DNA of 20,765 nt, taken from the IMG/VR virus record IMGVR_UViG_3300023116_004362, positions 1 to 20,765 of that record; one strand, given 5' to 3'. Source of the DNA: a virus. The translations under genes and the position numbers were made by a program. The notes beneath the pieces are model-generated. The model saw nothing but the letters and a program-made list of their open reading frames with translations, was not told the DNA's origin and made no database searches. This document shows positions 8,507 to 13,693 of the stretch, piece by piece; the first letter of the stretch is position 1; every line of letters starts with the position of its first letter.

Positions 8507-8587
8507 ATGTTTGAGTTAATCATGTGGAATATACTTATGTTCATACTAGGTGTTATAGTTGGCATACTCATATTCCGAGTTATATAA
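8507..8587 (+). CDS. 26-residue single-span membrane peptide
   Basis: The ATG at 8507 follows AGAAAGG with 6 nt spacing, a good ribosome-binding site. The product is almost entirely one hydrophobic helix (residues ~4-24, rich in Ile, Leu, Phe, Met and Val with a GVIVG stretch) ending in an Arg near the C-terminus. It is expected to insert into the inner membrane. Its position directly after a perfect 14-bp hairpin suggests regulated expression. Tiny phage membrane peptides can act in lysis timing, superinfection exclusion or host takeover. None of these can be assigned here, and the frame is short enough that chance remains possible. Confidence 0.5.
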   Translation: MFELIMWNILMFILGVIVGILIFRVI

Positions 8588-8600
8588 ATATAAATATGGG

Positions 8601-8795
8601 GGGCGGATCCTTGAGGGGGTCTGCTCTCCATTTTTTATTGCTTTATGCGGATCCTCAAGGTATTCACAATGCGGTTGGGGAATTAAGCGTTACGCGGTTC
8701 CTCATGGAATCAGTCTTGCGGTCGGGGCTACCCGGTTCCTCCAGGACCCCGCCATGCGGTTAATCCAAATCCCGAGCGTTTCCTAGAGGTTCCGC
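8601..8795. repeat. GC-rich GCGG repeat cluster with mini-hairpins (possible iterons or structured RNA)
   Basis: This stretch is far more GC-rich than its surroundings: 58 of 100 bases at 8661-8760 are G or C. GCGG (or CCGG) begins at 8603, 8647, 8671, 8694, 8718, 8732 and 8756, often 23-24 nt apart. A longer unit, GCGG(A/T)TCCT followed by a short loop and GG, occurs at 8603, 8647, 8694 and 8732, each able to form a tiny hairpin such as TTCC-TCAT-GGAA. CCTTGAGG (8609-8616) is complementary to CCTCAAGG (8653-8660). CGGGG at 8722-8726 pairs with CCCCG at 8747-8751. An inverted relative, GAGGTTCCGC, lies at 8786-8795. The two frames that cross it have no ribosome-binding sites. Origin iterons, a centromere-like site or a noncoding RNA are all possible. 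Confidence 0.6.
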
Positions 8796-8827
8796 CTAAG
8801 CACATCGGAGCTGCCATGTCAAATGAA

Positions 8828-8917
8828 AAAGCCACTATTTATATAGCCAATTTGACACAAATCAGCCATAATTTTTTGCACTCAATCCTGGAAAATACCA
8901 CACAAAATAGTGGCTTT
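8828..8917. repeat. 13-bp perfect inverted repeat flanking 64 nt
   Basis: AAAGCCACTATTT at 8828-8840 is repeated as its exact reverse complement at 8905-8917, with a 64-nt spacer holding TTGACA at 8852-8857. The arms lie upstream of the GTG start of the following DNA-binding protein, so this may be a paired operator site or the base of a long leader stem. Confidence 0.7.
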
Positions 8918-8986
8918 CCGAGTTGCATTGTGGATGCCAGTCTGTTTATAATGAAGTACCAAATAAATGAAAGCGAGGTGATATCC

Positions 8987-9244
8987 GTGAGTGCAAAGGC
9001 AGTAGCAGAGCCTAAAGTTCAGCCACAAGCTGAGCCAACAGGCGTTACACCTACAGACTTAGCCGAAATTCTAAGCGTAAGTCCTAAAAGTCTCCGTGCT
9101 TGGTTGCGTACCAATTACACAAGACCTTTAGACGCCAAAAATTCACGCTGGTATTTGCCTGATGATGTCGTAAAGGCAGCAACAGAGCATTATACCCGTA
9201 CCGTGAAAAAGAACGAAGGCAAAGCTAAAAAATCAGCCAAGTAG
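8987..9244 (+). CDS. Helix-turn-helix DNA-binding protein (85 aa), paralogue of the 8227 gene
   Basis: I place the start at the GTG at 8987 because GAGGTGAT ends 4 nt before it. The frame stays open upstream to an ATG at 8816, but that ATG lacks a ribosome-binding site and the extra 57 codons overlap an inverted repeat. The product has a variable Ala/Pro-rich N-terminus of ~25 residues, then a DNA-binding domain with VTPTDLAEIL, the turn VSPKSL, the helix RAWLRTN and the C-terminal helix DDVVKAATEHY, and a Lys-rich tail. It shares 28 of 52 aligned residues with the 56-residue protein. Together the pair bracket the 8457-8917 repeats, so they are the natural candidates for binding them. A terminator-like hairpin follows at once. 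Confidence 0.8.
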   Translation: MSAKAVAEPKVQPQAEPTGVTPTDLAEILSVSPKSLRAWLRTNYTRPLDAKNSRWYLPDDVVKAATEHYTRTVKKNEGKAKKSAK

Positions 9245-9250
9245 CTGATA

Positions 9251-9300
9251 GGCAAGAGGCAGACATCGACCGTAGCCCTGTTAAAGTCTGCCTCTTTGCC
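9251..9300 (+). terminator. Strong stem-loop after the second DNA-binding protein
   Basis: GGCAAGAGGCAGAC at 9251-9264 pairs with GTCTGCCTCTTTGCC at 9286-9300, about 14 bp with a single bulged T and a 21-nt loop. It starts 6 nt after the stop codon. There is no U-tract directly after the stem, although short T-runs occur 25 nt on. It may act as a terminator, a processing site or an attenuator. The remaining gap to 9431 holds no gene that I can see. Confidence 0.55.
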
Positions 9301-9431
9301 GCGGGCAGTATTGTGGTTCCAACTATTTTTACTTTTTTACGGTGGGCCCAAGGTAGGTCGAAGTAACTTATGCGGCCAGGCGTAATATCTCACCACTATT
9401 TTATTTATAGGTAGAAACCACATTTCCAGTC

Positions 9432-9440
9432 TGCTATAAT
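9432..9440 (+). promoter_or_regulatory. Extended -10 promoter for the small-gene operon
   Basis: TGCTATAAT at 9432-9440 is a perfect extended -10 element (TG-N-TATAAT). No good -35 box lies 17 nt upstream, as is usual for this class. Transcription would start near 9447, giving a leader of about 23 nt with the purine-rich GAGAGAGAAAG before the ATG at 9470. Confidence 0.6.
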
Positions 9441-9469
9441 GGTAGTATAAGAGAGAGAAAGTAGGCGTT

Positions 9470-9646
9470 ATGTCCGACCCTGATAACAAGTGCCCTCAAT
9501 GTAATGACGGCGAGTTATTTACCTTAGGCGTTTTCTCAAATGCCAAATCAAAAACAATGGTGATGGTGCATTGTCGCAGATGTACCTACGGTACTGTTCG
9601 TACCCAGCCAGTCAAGCCGAGAGTAAATTTCAGCCATGGCTCGTAG
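9470..9646 (+). CDS. Zinc-ribbon microprotein (58 aa)
   Basis: The ATG at 9470 is the first start after the extended -10 promoter and has a purine-rich GAGAGAAAG upstream. The product has two Cys pairs, CPQC near residue 8 and CRRC near residue 36, spaced as in a rubredoxin-like zinc ribbon, and a basic tail. Such ribbons bind nucleic acid or other proteins. The stop overlaps the next gene's start by 11 nt. The function is unknown, but a host-takeover or transcription-modifying role would be typical for this early position. Confidence 0.65.
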   Translation: MSDPDNKCPQCNDGELFTLGVFSNAKSKTMVMVHCRRCTYGTVRTQPVKPRVNFSHGS

Positions 9647-9842
9647 TTGCCGTTGTTTCACCTGTGATGTTTACCGAAAAACACCGGTACGACCTGCACA
9701 GGCAAGAAAGTTCATGAAAAGCCGTAAAGCGCCAAAAGATGAACACAAACAGAGGTTGCGGTACACAGATAAAACTGGGTTTGCCGCTATAAGAGCCTAT
9801 GAAAAACAGAAAAAGAAGGATAATTTGTGGCGAAGCATATAA
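9636..9842 (+). CDS. Basic Cys-containing early protein (68 aa)
   Basis: The ATG at 9636 overlaps the preceding gene by 11 nt in another frame. The N-terminus carries CRCFTC (residues 5-10), only half of a zinc site. The rest is strongly basic, with ~20 Lys/Arg and a helical, coiled-coil-like C-terminus (AIRAYEKQKKKDN). The charge suggests nucleic-acid binding, perhaps as a partner of the adjacent zinc-ribbon proteins. No family is recognised. Codon use and overlap with both neighbours support a real gene. Confidence 0.6.
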   Translation: MARSCRCFTCDVYRKTPVRPAQARKFMKSRKAPKDEHKQRLRYTDKTGFAAIRAYEKQKKKDNLWRSI

Positions 9843-9970
9843 ATCCCTACCTATGTAATCGATGTGGCGTAACAATAGTTAATCCATATCGGTTCGGTGT
9901 ATATGTACGATTATGCGATGGGTGCCAAGCGACACTGGCATCCATCAGCCACAAAATATCAGGAAAGTGA
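9827..9970 (+). CDS. Zinc-ribbon microprotein with GTG start (47 aa)
   Basis: The start is GTG at 9827, preceded by AAGAAGGA with 6 nt spacing and overlapping the previous gene by 16 nt. The product has CNRC near residue 10 and CDGC near residue 33, a complete four-Cys zinc ribbon in a very short chain, followed by a Ser/Lys tail. The role is unknown. Confidence 0.6.
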   Translation: MAKHINPYLCNRCGVTIVNPYRFGVYVRLCDGCQATLASISHKISGK

Positions 9971-9976
9971 GGTGAA

Positions 9977-10285
9977 ATGAGACCAAGTGAAAACAAGGTT
10001 ATATATAAAATGCCAAGCAACAAACATGGCGATGGCATTATTAAAAAATATAGCCGTATTCAGGTAGAACTTCATAGAGATATGGTTGGTAGTCTAGGTC
10101 TAGGTTTTGGTGATAAGATAAATAGCTTATCCATCCAAGACAAAGTAGAATTGGACAACCTTATTACTCTATTACAGATGGCAAGTAAAGCCTTAGATAG
10201 AGATGAGGTCAGAAACCTACAATACGGTGAGCAAATTGAGGTTGGACTTTTAAGAAAAACCCTTAGAAAGGAAAAATATGAGTGA
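9977..10285 (+). CDS. Helical early protein of unknown function (102 aa)
   Basis: The ATG at 9977 follows GAGGTGAA closely (SD AGGTG, about 4 nt spacing). The N-terminal third is basic (HGDGIIKKYSRIQVELHRD); the rest is predicted helical with a heptad-like pattern (VELDNLITLLQMASKAL) and a charged C-terminus. No metal site, P-loop or membrane segment is seen. The end overlaps the next start by 8 nt, so the two are co-translated. No family is recognised. Confidence 0.7.
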   Translation: MRPSENKVIYKMPSNKHGDGIIKKYSRIQVELHRDMVGSLGLGFGDKINSLSIQDKVELDNLITLLQMASKALDRDEVRNLQYGEQIEVGLLRKTLRKEKYE

Positions 10286-10667
10286 ATGGACACCTAGTAG
10301 CAATTTAGTTATCTCGGATCCACAAATGCACAGATTTAACACTCAGGCCGCGATGATGATAAACGAGGCTGATGGCTCAAATGATAAATTACGAGCTAAA
10401 GGCTGGAATGTTATACAAATGCCTGACCCAGGACAAGTGTTCCTATGTGATTTCTGTAATACCGAGATGGAAACAAGAGATGAACTTGGAGTGCCTATAT
10501 CAGTTCAATGTATAGGCAGTAGTAATGCCATTTGTGGCGAGTGCGTAGATAATATCAATGATGGTGAACATGGACCAATTGATAATCTATTCTTTTGTCC
10601 ATGTTGTACAGGCACAGACTACATTAACCATTATTTAGTGGAAATAAATGCTAGGTACAAAGCCTAG
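10278..10667 (+). CDS. Multi-cysteine zinc-finger protein (129 aa)
   Basis: The ATG at 10278 has AGAAAGGA upstream. The C-terminal two thirds hold three Cys clusters: CDFCNTE near residue 57, CGECVDN near residue 86 and CPCC near residue 108. Together these would form two zinc sites, similar to treble-clef or FYVE/RING-like folds. The N-terminal ~50 residues lack Cys and include RAKGWNVIQM. It may bind nucleic acid or act as a protein adaptor, but there is no named family. A GGATCC site lies in its 5' end (10316). Confidence 0.7.
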   Translation: MSEWTPSSNLVISDPQMHRFNTQAAMMINEADGSNDKLRAKGWNVIQMPDPGQVFLCDFCNTEMETRDELGVPISVQCIGSSNAICGECVDNINDGEHGPIDNLFFCPCCTGTDYINHYLVEINARYKA

Positions 10668-10679
10668 AGAAAGGAAAAA

Positions 10680-11003
10680 ATGAGTAAAGAGGAAGTACTA
10701 GATTGGATTGACAACACCAACAGTATAGATTCCTTAATCGAAATCAGCCAGGCCGTTCATGACAGAGCGGCTCTTATTGGCGAAAATGCGAAAGAGGAGT
10801 TGTCTGTTGGTGATTGGGTTAAAATTCAATTTAGGGATAGCGAAAGAGTTGGCAAGGTTGATAAAGTTAATCGTACTACCGTTACGGTTGCAAGAACGAC
10901 TGACGGCCATATTTTCTTTAATCCAATCAAGTTGAAACCTTACTTTTTGACCAAGCTGAGCGATAGCGAGGCCCAAAAAATGCTTAAGGTTTTTAGCGAT
11001 TGA
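10680..11003 (+). CDS. SH3/KOW-like small protein (107 aa)
   Basis: The ATG at 10680 has GAAAGGAAAAA upstream. Residues 1-40 form a helical module (EEVLDWI, then SLIEISQAVHDRAALI). Residues ~45-85 have a beta-barrel pattern, LSVGDWVKIQFRDSERVGKV then TVTVARTTDGHIFF, typical of SH3/KOW-like domains that bind nucleic acid or protein. The helical module resembles the 40-residue protein at 20243. No exact family is recognised. It is the last gene before a 272-nt structured non-coding gap. Confidence 0.7.
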   Translation: MSKEEVLDWIDNTNSIDSLIEISQAVHDRAALIGENAKEELSVGDWVKIQFRDSERVGKVDKVNRTTVTVARTTDGHIFFNPIKLKPYFLTKLSDSEAQKMLKVFSD

Positions 11004-11151
11004 TTTTAGTGGCTTTGGCATTTGAATCCAAGTGCCATTGCTAGTAAAATTATCCCAAGAGAGAACGAAAGCGAGGAGAACGATTTGGAAATAATTTTTA
11101 AGCATGGGTCTACCATACACCAAATGGGATCCCTTGTCAAGTTTTGTAAGC

Positions 11152-11237
11152 CACCAATTTCTTGTCGAGATATCGGCAGGGCAAAAGTATATATCCCTAT
11201 AGGGATATACTTTTCCCTACCGTTATCGAGATTGGTG
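11152..11237. repeat. Long imperfect hairpin in the leader of the 11276 gene
   Basis: The core AAAAGTATATATCCC / GGGATATACTTTT (11183-11214, loop TATA at 11198-11201) is extended by CGGCAGGGC / CCCTACCG, GATAT / TTATC, TCGA / TCGA and CACCAAT / ATTGGTG. Each arm is about 40 nt with few mismatches and a 4-5 nt bulge. It is the main feature of the 11004-11275 gap, which holds no gene. Attenuator, origin, RNase III target or remnant of a small inverted-repeat element are possible. Confidence 0.75.
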
Positions 11238-11256
11238 AATTTCCGAGATAAAATCT

Positions 11257-11275
11257 CAGTCGGGGTGACCGACTG
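11257..11275 (+). promoter_or_regulatory. Ribosome-binding site presented in a hairpin loop
   Basis: CAGTCGG (11257-11263) pairs perfectly with CCGACTG (11269-11275) around the loop GGTGA. The Shine-Dalgarno sequence GGGGTGA lies in and next to that loop, and the start codon ATG at 11276 begins directly after the stem. A second small stem, GAGAT/ATCTC (11245-11257), overlaps it by one base and could compete. This arrangement suggests translational control. Confidence 0.6.
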
Positions 11276-11599
11276 ATGGCGATGGAAATTATTCTCATGG
11301 TCAACGGGCGTAAAAAAGCAAGTTGGCGAGAATACTACCATGGCCAAAAATCTGCGATGGAATTTATGTTTTCAGAGGCATTTGATCCACGCAAAATCGA
11401 CAAAGAAACAGGCGTCTTTGCCCTAGAACCAGAAGTTCTTGAGCAGAGATTAAGGCCAGCTCTGTATTTCTTTCAACCGAAAGCCAGAGCGAAAACGAGA
11501 GAGGAGAAAATGGCTATTCAGGCATTAAAGCGTTTAGTTGCCGAATATCGCCTAGCGAAAACCGAGAAAAAGCCGGTTCGCCTGATGATATTCTACTAA
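11276..11599 (+). CDS. Charged early protein of unknown function (107 aa)
   Basis: The start ATG at 11276 follows GGGGTGA by 7 nt, inside the hairpin just described. The product begins with a hydrophobic strand (MEIILMVNG), then helical segments. It is basic overall, with a C-terminal region KMAIQALKRLVAEYRLAKTE likely to be one long helix. No motif is recognised. It follows a highly structured 272-nt leader, so its expression is probably controlled separately from the upstream small genes. Confidence 0.7.
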   Translation: MAMEIILMVNGRKKASWREYYHGQKSAMEFMFSEAFDPRKIDKETGVFALEPEVLEQRLRPALYFFQPKARAKTREEKMAIQALKRLVAEYRLAKTEKKPVRLMIFY

Positions 11600-11640
11600 C
11601 GCCGCTTGATTGCCGTTTGACCCCAGATAATAGGAGAAAT

Positions 11641-11880
11641 ATGAGAAGGTATGCAATTATCGCCTTGACCAATTGGTTCGATGGCGATATTAAAAGTACA
11701 GTGGTCGGTGAGTATGTAACTCTTGAGGCTGCTGAGGCAGAATGGGCAGCTTTTAAGGCTAACGCAAAAGCTAACCAATCCGAGTTCAACAGATTGTATG
11801 TATTTATGGACATACATAGCGGTAAAATGTTGGGCAGATTAAATAATAGGTTAGATTTAGACCTTGAAGTCGAAGTCTAA
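11641..11880 (+). CDS. Small acidic early protein (79 aa)
   Basis: I choose the ATG at 11641 because ATAGGAGAAAT precedes it; an in-frame TTG at 11617 has no ribosome-binding site. The product begins RRYAIIALTNWFDGD, suggesting a ferredoxin-like beta-alpha fold: strand, then helix (LEAAEAEWAAFKANAKANQ), then strand (RLYVFMDIHSG). The tail is acidic and leucine-rich. Such small alpha/beta proteins are common in phages and of unknown function. It overlaps the next frame's end-to-start junction by 17 nt. Confidence 0.65.
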   Translation: MRRYAIIALTNWFDGDIKSTVVGEYVTLEAAEAEWAAFKANAKANQSEFNRLYVFMDIHSGKMLGRLNNRLDLDLEVEV

Positions 11881-12328
11881 ACCAAAACTAACGATTGGCA
11901 AAGAGCAGGCATTAGCCCTGCTCAGCCAATCAAGTAAGGACGAATTTATCTTTGGCTCAGGCCACGATATATTCAATCTCAATGATTACCTTCGTTGGGG
12001 CAAAGTAGCAGGTGTTGAAAAGCACCATATTGAGCCTCTTAACCGCAAACATTACAGTGGTAGCGATTACAAATCAACCATATTTGTAAACGGCGAACCT
12101 GTAGAGTATCTCGAAGGTATTGATAACAAGGACTTACTAATGTGGTTTTCAGGTATAGTTGGTGCAGATATACTCCAATTTGGCTGGATATCCGGTAGAG
12201 GTACTTGGGCGAGAAATGTAGCCAGTGAAATCTATGAACGCCTAGCTGAGATTGCCGAAATCCCAGTTGAGCAAGCCATGGAGATGAAAAGAAAAGCCAA
12301 TGACATCAAAGCGGAAGACAACAGCTGA
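11864..12328 (+). CDS. Unknown early protein with probable TTG start (154 aa)
   Basis: No ATG is available near the start. A TTG at 11864 overlaps the upstream gene by 17 nt and is the best available start, although its ribosome-binding site is poor, so the exact start is uncertain. The N-terminus is Lys-rich (SKSKPKL). The middle contains GHDIFNLNDYLRWGKVAG, KHHIEPLNRKHYSG and FVNGEPVEYLEGIDNKDLL; the C-terminal half is helical. The H-H-I-E-P-x-N-R-K-H pattern looks superficially like an HNH/NUMOD-type segment, but the rest of the motif is missing. The function is unknown. Confidence 0.65.
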   Translation: MKSKSKPKLTIGKEQALALLSQSSKDEFIFGSGHDIFNLNDYLRWGKVAGVEKHHIEPLNRKHYSGSDYKSTIFVNGEPVEYLEGIDNKDLLMWFSGIVGADILQFGWISGRGTWARNVASEIYERLAEIAEIPVEQAMEMKRKANDIKAEDNS

Positions 12329-12485
12329 GTTCTTTGGCAAAGGTATTCATTGTCGTCACCATGCCAAGTATAGAAAGACTTGTGCATGGTGCGACTTTGA
12401 AACCTGGTGGCATTTCTGTATTCGGCACATAAATGGAAAAGAAAATTTTATGCGATGGCGTAAAATGATAGGTAAAAATTGGTAA
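12300..12485 (+). CDS. Cys/His-rich microprotein (61 aa)
   Basis: The frame overlaps the upstream gene by 29 nt. It contains CRHH, CAWC and a later Cys-His pair (HFCIRH), enough ligands for one zinc site, in a Trp- and Arg-rich chain. No clear Shine-Dalgarno sequence precedes the ATG. Coding status is supported by the gap it fills between two genes and by its protein-like composition, but it is less secure than its neighbours. Confidence 0.5.
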   Translation: MTSKRKTTAEFFGKGIHCRHHAKYRKTCAWCDFETWWHFCIRHINGKENFMRWRKMIGKNW

Positions 12486-12497
12486 GAGAGGAGAAAT

Positions 12498-12764
12498 ATG
12501 CAAGGCATATTTGTAAAAAATGATGAAGGCGCAATGGTGCGACCTAAATCTAAAAAGGAAGTCAAAGAAACAATTGCCAGCAATCCTTTAAGGGTATTAG
12601 CTGAGGCAACAAGTTACTTTGGTAATGAGTATGAAGGCCCAATAACTAAAACAGCCATAGAAATGTATGGTGATATACGATTTGTTGGACCTGATCCACA
12701 TACAAAAAGAAATTTTTATGGTGTAATTACCATAAATAAGAAAGGAGAACTGCATGTCAAGTAA
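12498..12764 (+). CDS. Unknown early protein (88 aa)
   Basis: The ATG at 12498 follows an excellent GAGAGGAGAAAT. The product has a basic N-terminal segment (MVRPKSKKEVKETIASN), a helical middle and a C-terminal beta hairpin (NFYGVITINKKGELHV). No motif is recognised. The end overlaps the next gene by 11 nt, and the AAAGGAG near its end is that gene's ribosome-binding site. The two are therefore co-translated. Confidence 0.7.
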   Translation: MQGIFVKNDEGAMVRPKSKKEVKETIASNPLRVLAEATSYFGNEYEGPITKTAIEMYGDIRFVGPDPHTKRNFYGVITINKKGELHVK

Positions 12765-12963
12765 ACCAGTTATACCAGATGCTATTCTGGACAGTTTAGA
12801 GGCAGTAAGAGATAGTGGCGTAACGAACATGGCCGATATAAAAACAGTAAAAGAATTTGTGCCAAGTTCAGTAGCCACATGGCTAGATGAAAACAAAGAT
12901 ACCTATATACAAGGTTTCTTTTATGGTTTCAAAAGAGAATCCGAGCTACACGATGGCGAGTGA
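12754..12963 (+). CDS. Small helical early protein (69 aa)
   Basis: The ATG at 12754 has AAAGGAGAACTGC upstream. The product is probably mostly helical (AILDSLEAVRDSG, then VKEFVPSSVATWLDEN) with an aromatic C-terminus (YIQGFFYGFKRE). It resembles no family I know. The stop overlaps the next start by 11 nt. Confidence 0.65.
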   Translation: MSSKPVIPDAILDSLEAVRDSGVTNMADIKTVKEFVPSSVATWLDENKDTYIQGFFYGFKRESELHDGE

Positions 12964-13180
12964 GGCTTTTACTGAACCAATGACAGTCATAAAATGTGGC
13001 CCTTGTATTGTTTGCCATAACTATTCTTTTGTTCCAGTTGATGAAAAAAAATGGCAAGAGTATAATTCAGGCAAACCTATTCAAGAAGTCTGGCCAGACA
13101 AAGACAAGAATTGGCGAGAGATGTTAATTACTGGCACTCACGCTAAATGTTGGAAAGAAATGTTTGGCGAGGAAGAGTGA
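12953..13180 (+). CDS. Zinc-binding microprotein (75 aa)
   Basis: I use the ATG at 12953, which overlaps the preceding stop by 11 nt. The in-frame ATG at 12887 would overlap it by 77 nt and has no ribosome-binding site. The product has CGPCIVC near residue 16 with a nearby His, and a further CWKEMF near the end (about 57 residues later), giving three or four possible zinc ligands. A Trp-rich middle (KWQEYN, VWPDKDKNW) is notable. The role is unknown. A strong terminator follows 6 nt after the stop. Confidence 0.65.
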   Translation: MASEAFTEPMTVIKCGPCIVCHNYSFVPVDEKKWQEYNSGKPIQEVWPDKDKNWREMLITGTHAKCWKEMFGEEE

Positions 13181-13186
13181 TATAGC

Positions 13187-13224
13187 ACATGGCCTGTAAT
13201 TTGTAAAGCAGGCCATGTTGTTTT
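13187..13224 (+). terminator. Rho-independent terminator
   Basis: ACATGGCCTG (13187-13196) and CAGGCCATGT (13209-13218) form a perfect 10-bp GC-rich stem with a 12-nt loop, followed by TGTTTT. It begins 6 nt after the stop of the preceding gene. The next gene starts only 10 nt after the T-tract, so it may be a partial terminator or attenuator within the unit. Confidence 0.75.
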
Positions 13225-13233
13225 AGTGGTTCA

Positions 13234-13590
13234 ATGATTATGAATAAACCGGATCCCTGCTACGATAAAGGTATGTCAGGATTAAAAGCAGAAATTACCA
13301 CAGACCGTTCAGATAAAGCGGTGTCAAGACAAGGCACAAATACAATGACGGTTTCGGTAGAGAATTGGAAATACGGTGTAGCCATGACCTTTACAAATGA
13401 GAGTGGTTTTACCATCGAATTGACCGATAAGCAAACATGCCAGACATTTCCAGTAATGAAAGCTGATGGATCCATGTTAGATTGGATTATTCACAATTTA
13501 GAACCAGAAGAAAGTTTAGAACCTTACAGTTTTGAGGATTTATTTCGTGACCTATTTGGTGATGAAAATGATGGCAAAGATTACTTGTAA
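13234..13590 (+). CDS. Unknown early protein (118 aa)
   Basis: The start is the ATG at 13234, or the in-frame ATG two codons later at 13240; neither has a good Shine-Dalgarno sequence. The N-terminal ~95 residues look beta-rich (TMTVSVENWKYGVAMTF, then FTIELTDKQTCQTF); the C-terminal 30 residues are acidic and aromatic (EPYSFEDLFRDLFGDEND). No family is recognised. It sits alone between a terminator and a group of three hairpins, so it may have its own regulation. It holds GGATCC sites at 13251 and 13468. Confidence 0.7.
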   Translation: MIMNKPDPCYDKGMSGLKAEITTDRSDKAVSRQGTNTMTVSVENWKYGVAMTFTNESGFTIELTDKQTCQTFPVMKADGSMLDWIIHNLEPEESLEPYSFEDLFRDLFGDENDGKDYL

Positions 13591-13678
13591 GGTTTAACCT
13601 TAGATGAGATAATTTTACATCTGATAATTCAGATGGCGCAGTAGAGCCTAAGTGTTATGAGAGCTTAGGCTTTCTGCT
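13589..13678 (+). terminator. Three consecutive stem-loops before the primase-helicase gene
   Basis: The short gap holds AAGGTT-T-AACCTT (13589-13601), CATCTGA-TAAT-TCAGATG (13618-13635) and AGCCTAAG / CTTAGGCT (13645-13652 / 13664-13671) with an outer GCAG/CTGC pair. The last ends in TTTCTGC, a weak U-tract. Together they look like an attenuator or processing region that sets primase-helicase expression. Confidence 0.6.
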
Positions 13679-13693
13679 ATAAGAGGAGAGTTT

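Noticed and set aside
8524-8786. Two forward frames (79 and 75 residues) across the GC-rich repeat cluster
   Set aside because: There is no Shine-Dalgarno sequence, the composition is odd, and they read through repeats and mini-hairpins. A non-coding function fits better.
8601-8795. tRNA or tmRNA in the GC-rich region
   Set aside because: No T-arm GGTTCRA consensus, acceptor stem or anticodon arm could be assembled; the hairpins are too small.
8852-8880. Sigma70 promoter from TTGACA at 8852
   Set aside because: No -10-like hexamer lies 16-18 nt downstream; the nearest TAAT-like sequence is only 9-11 nt away.
7833-9470. Lysogeny module (integrase, CI-like repressor with protease domain, attachment site)
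   Set aside because: Only small helix-turn-helix proteins occur; no recombinase motifs or tRNA-end attachment site are visible in this window.
11864-12328. HNH endonuclease reading of the KHHIEPLNRKH segment
   Set aside because: The second conserved Asn/His elements of the HNH motif and its zinc Cys pairs are missing, so it is left as unknown.
12887-13180. Longer start for the zinc-binding microprotein at 12887
   Set aside because: It would overlap the preceding gene by 77 nt with no ribosome-binding site; the ATG at 12953 gives the usual short overlap.
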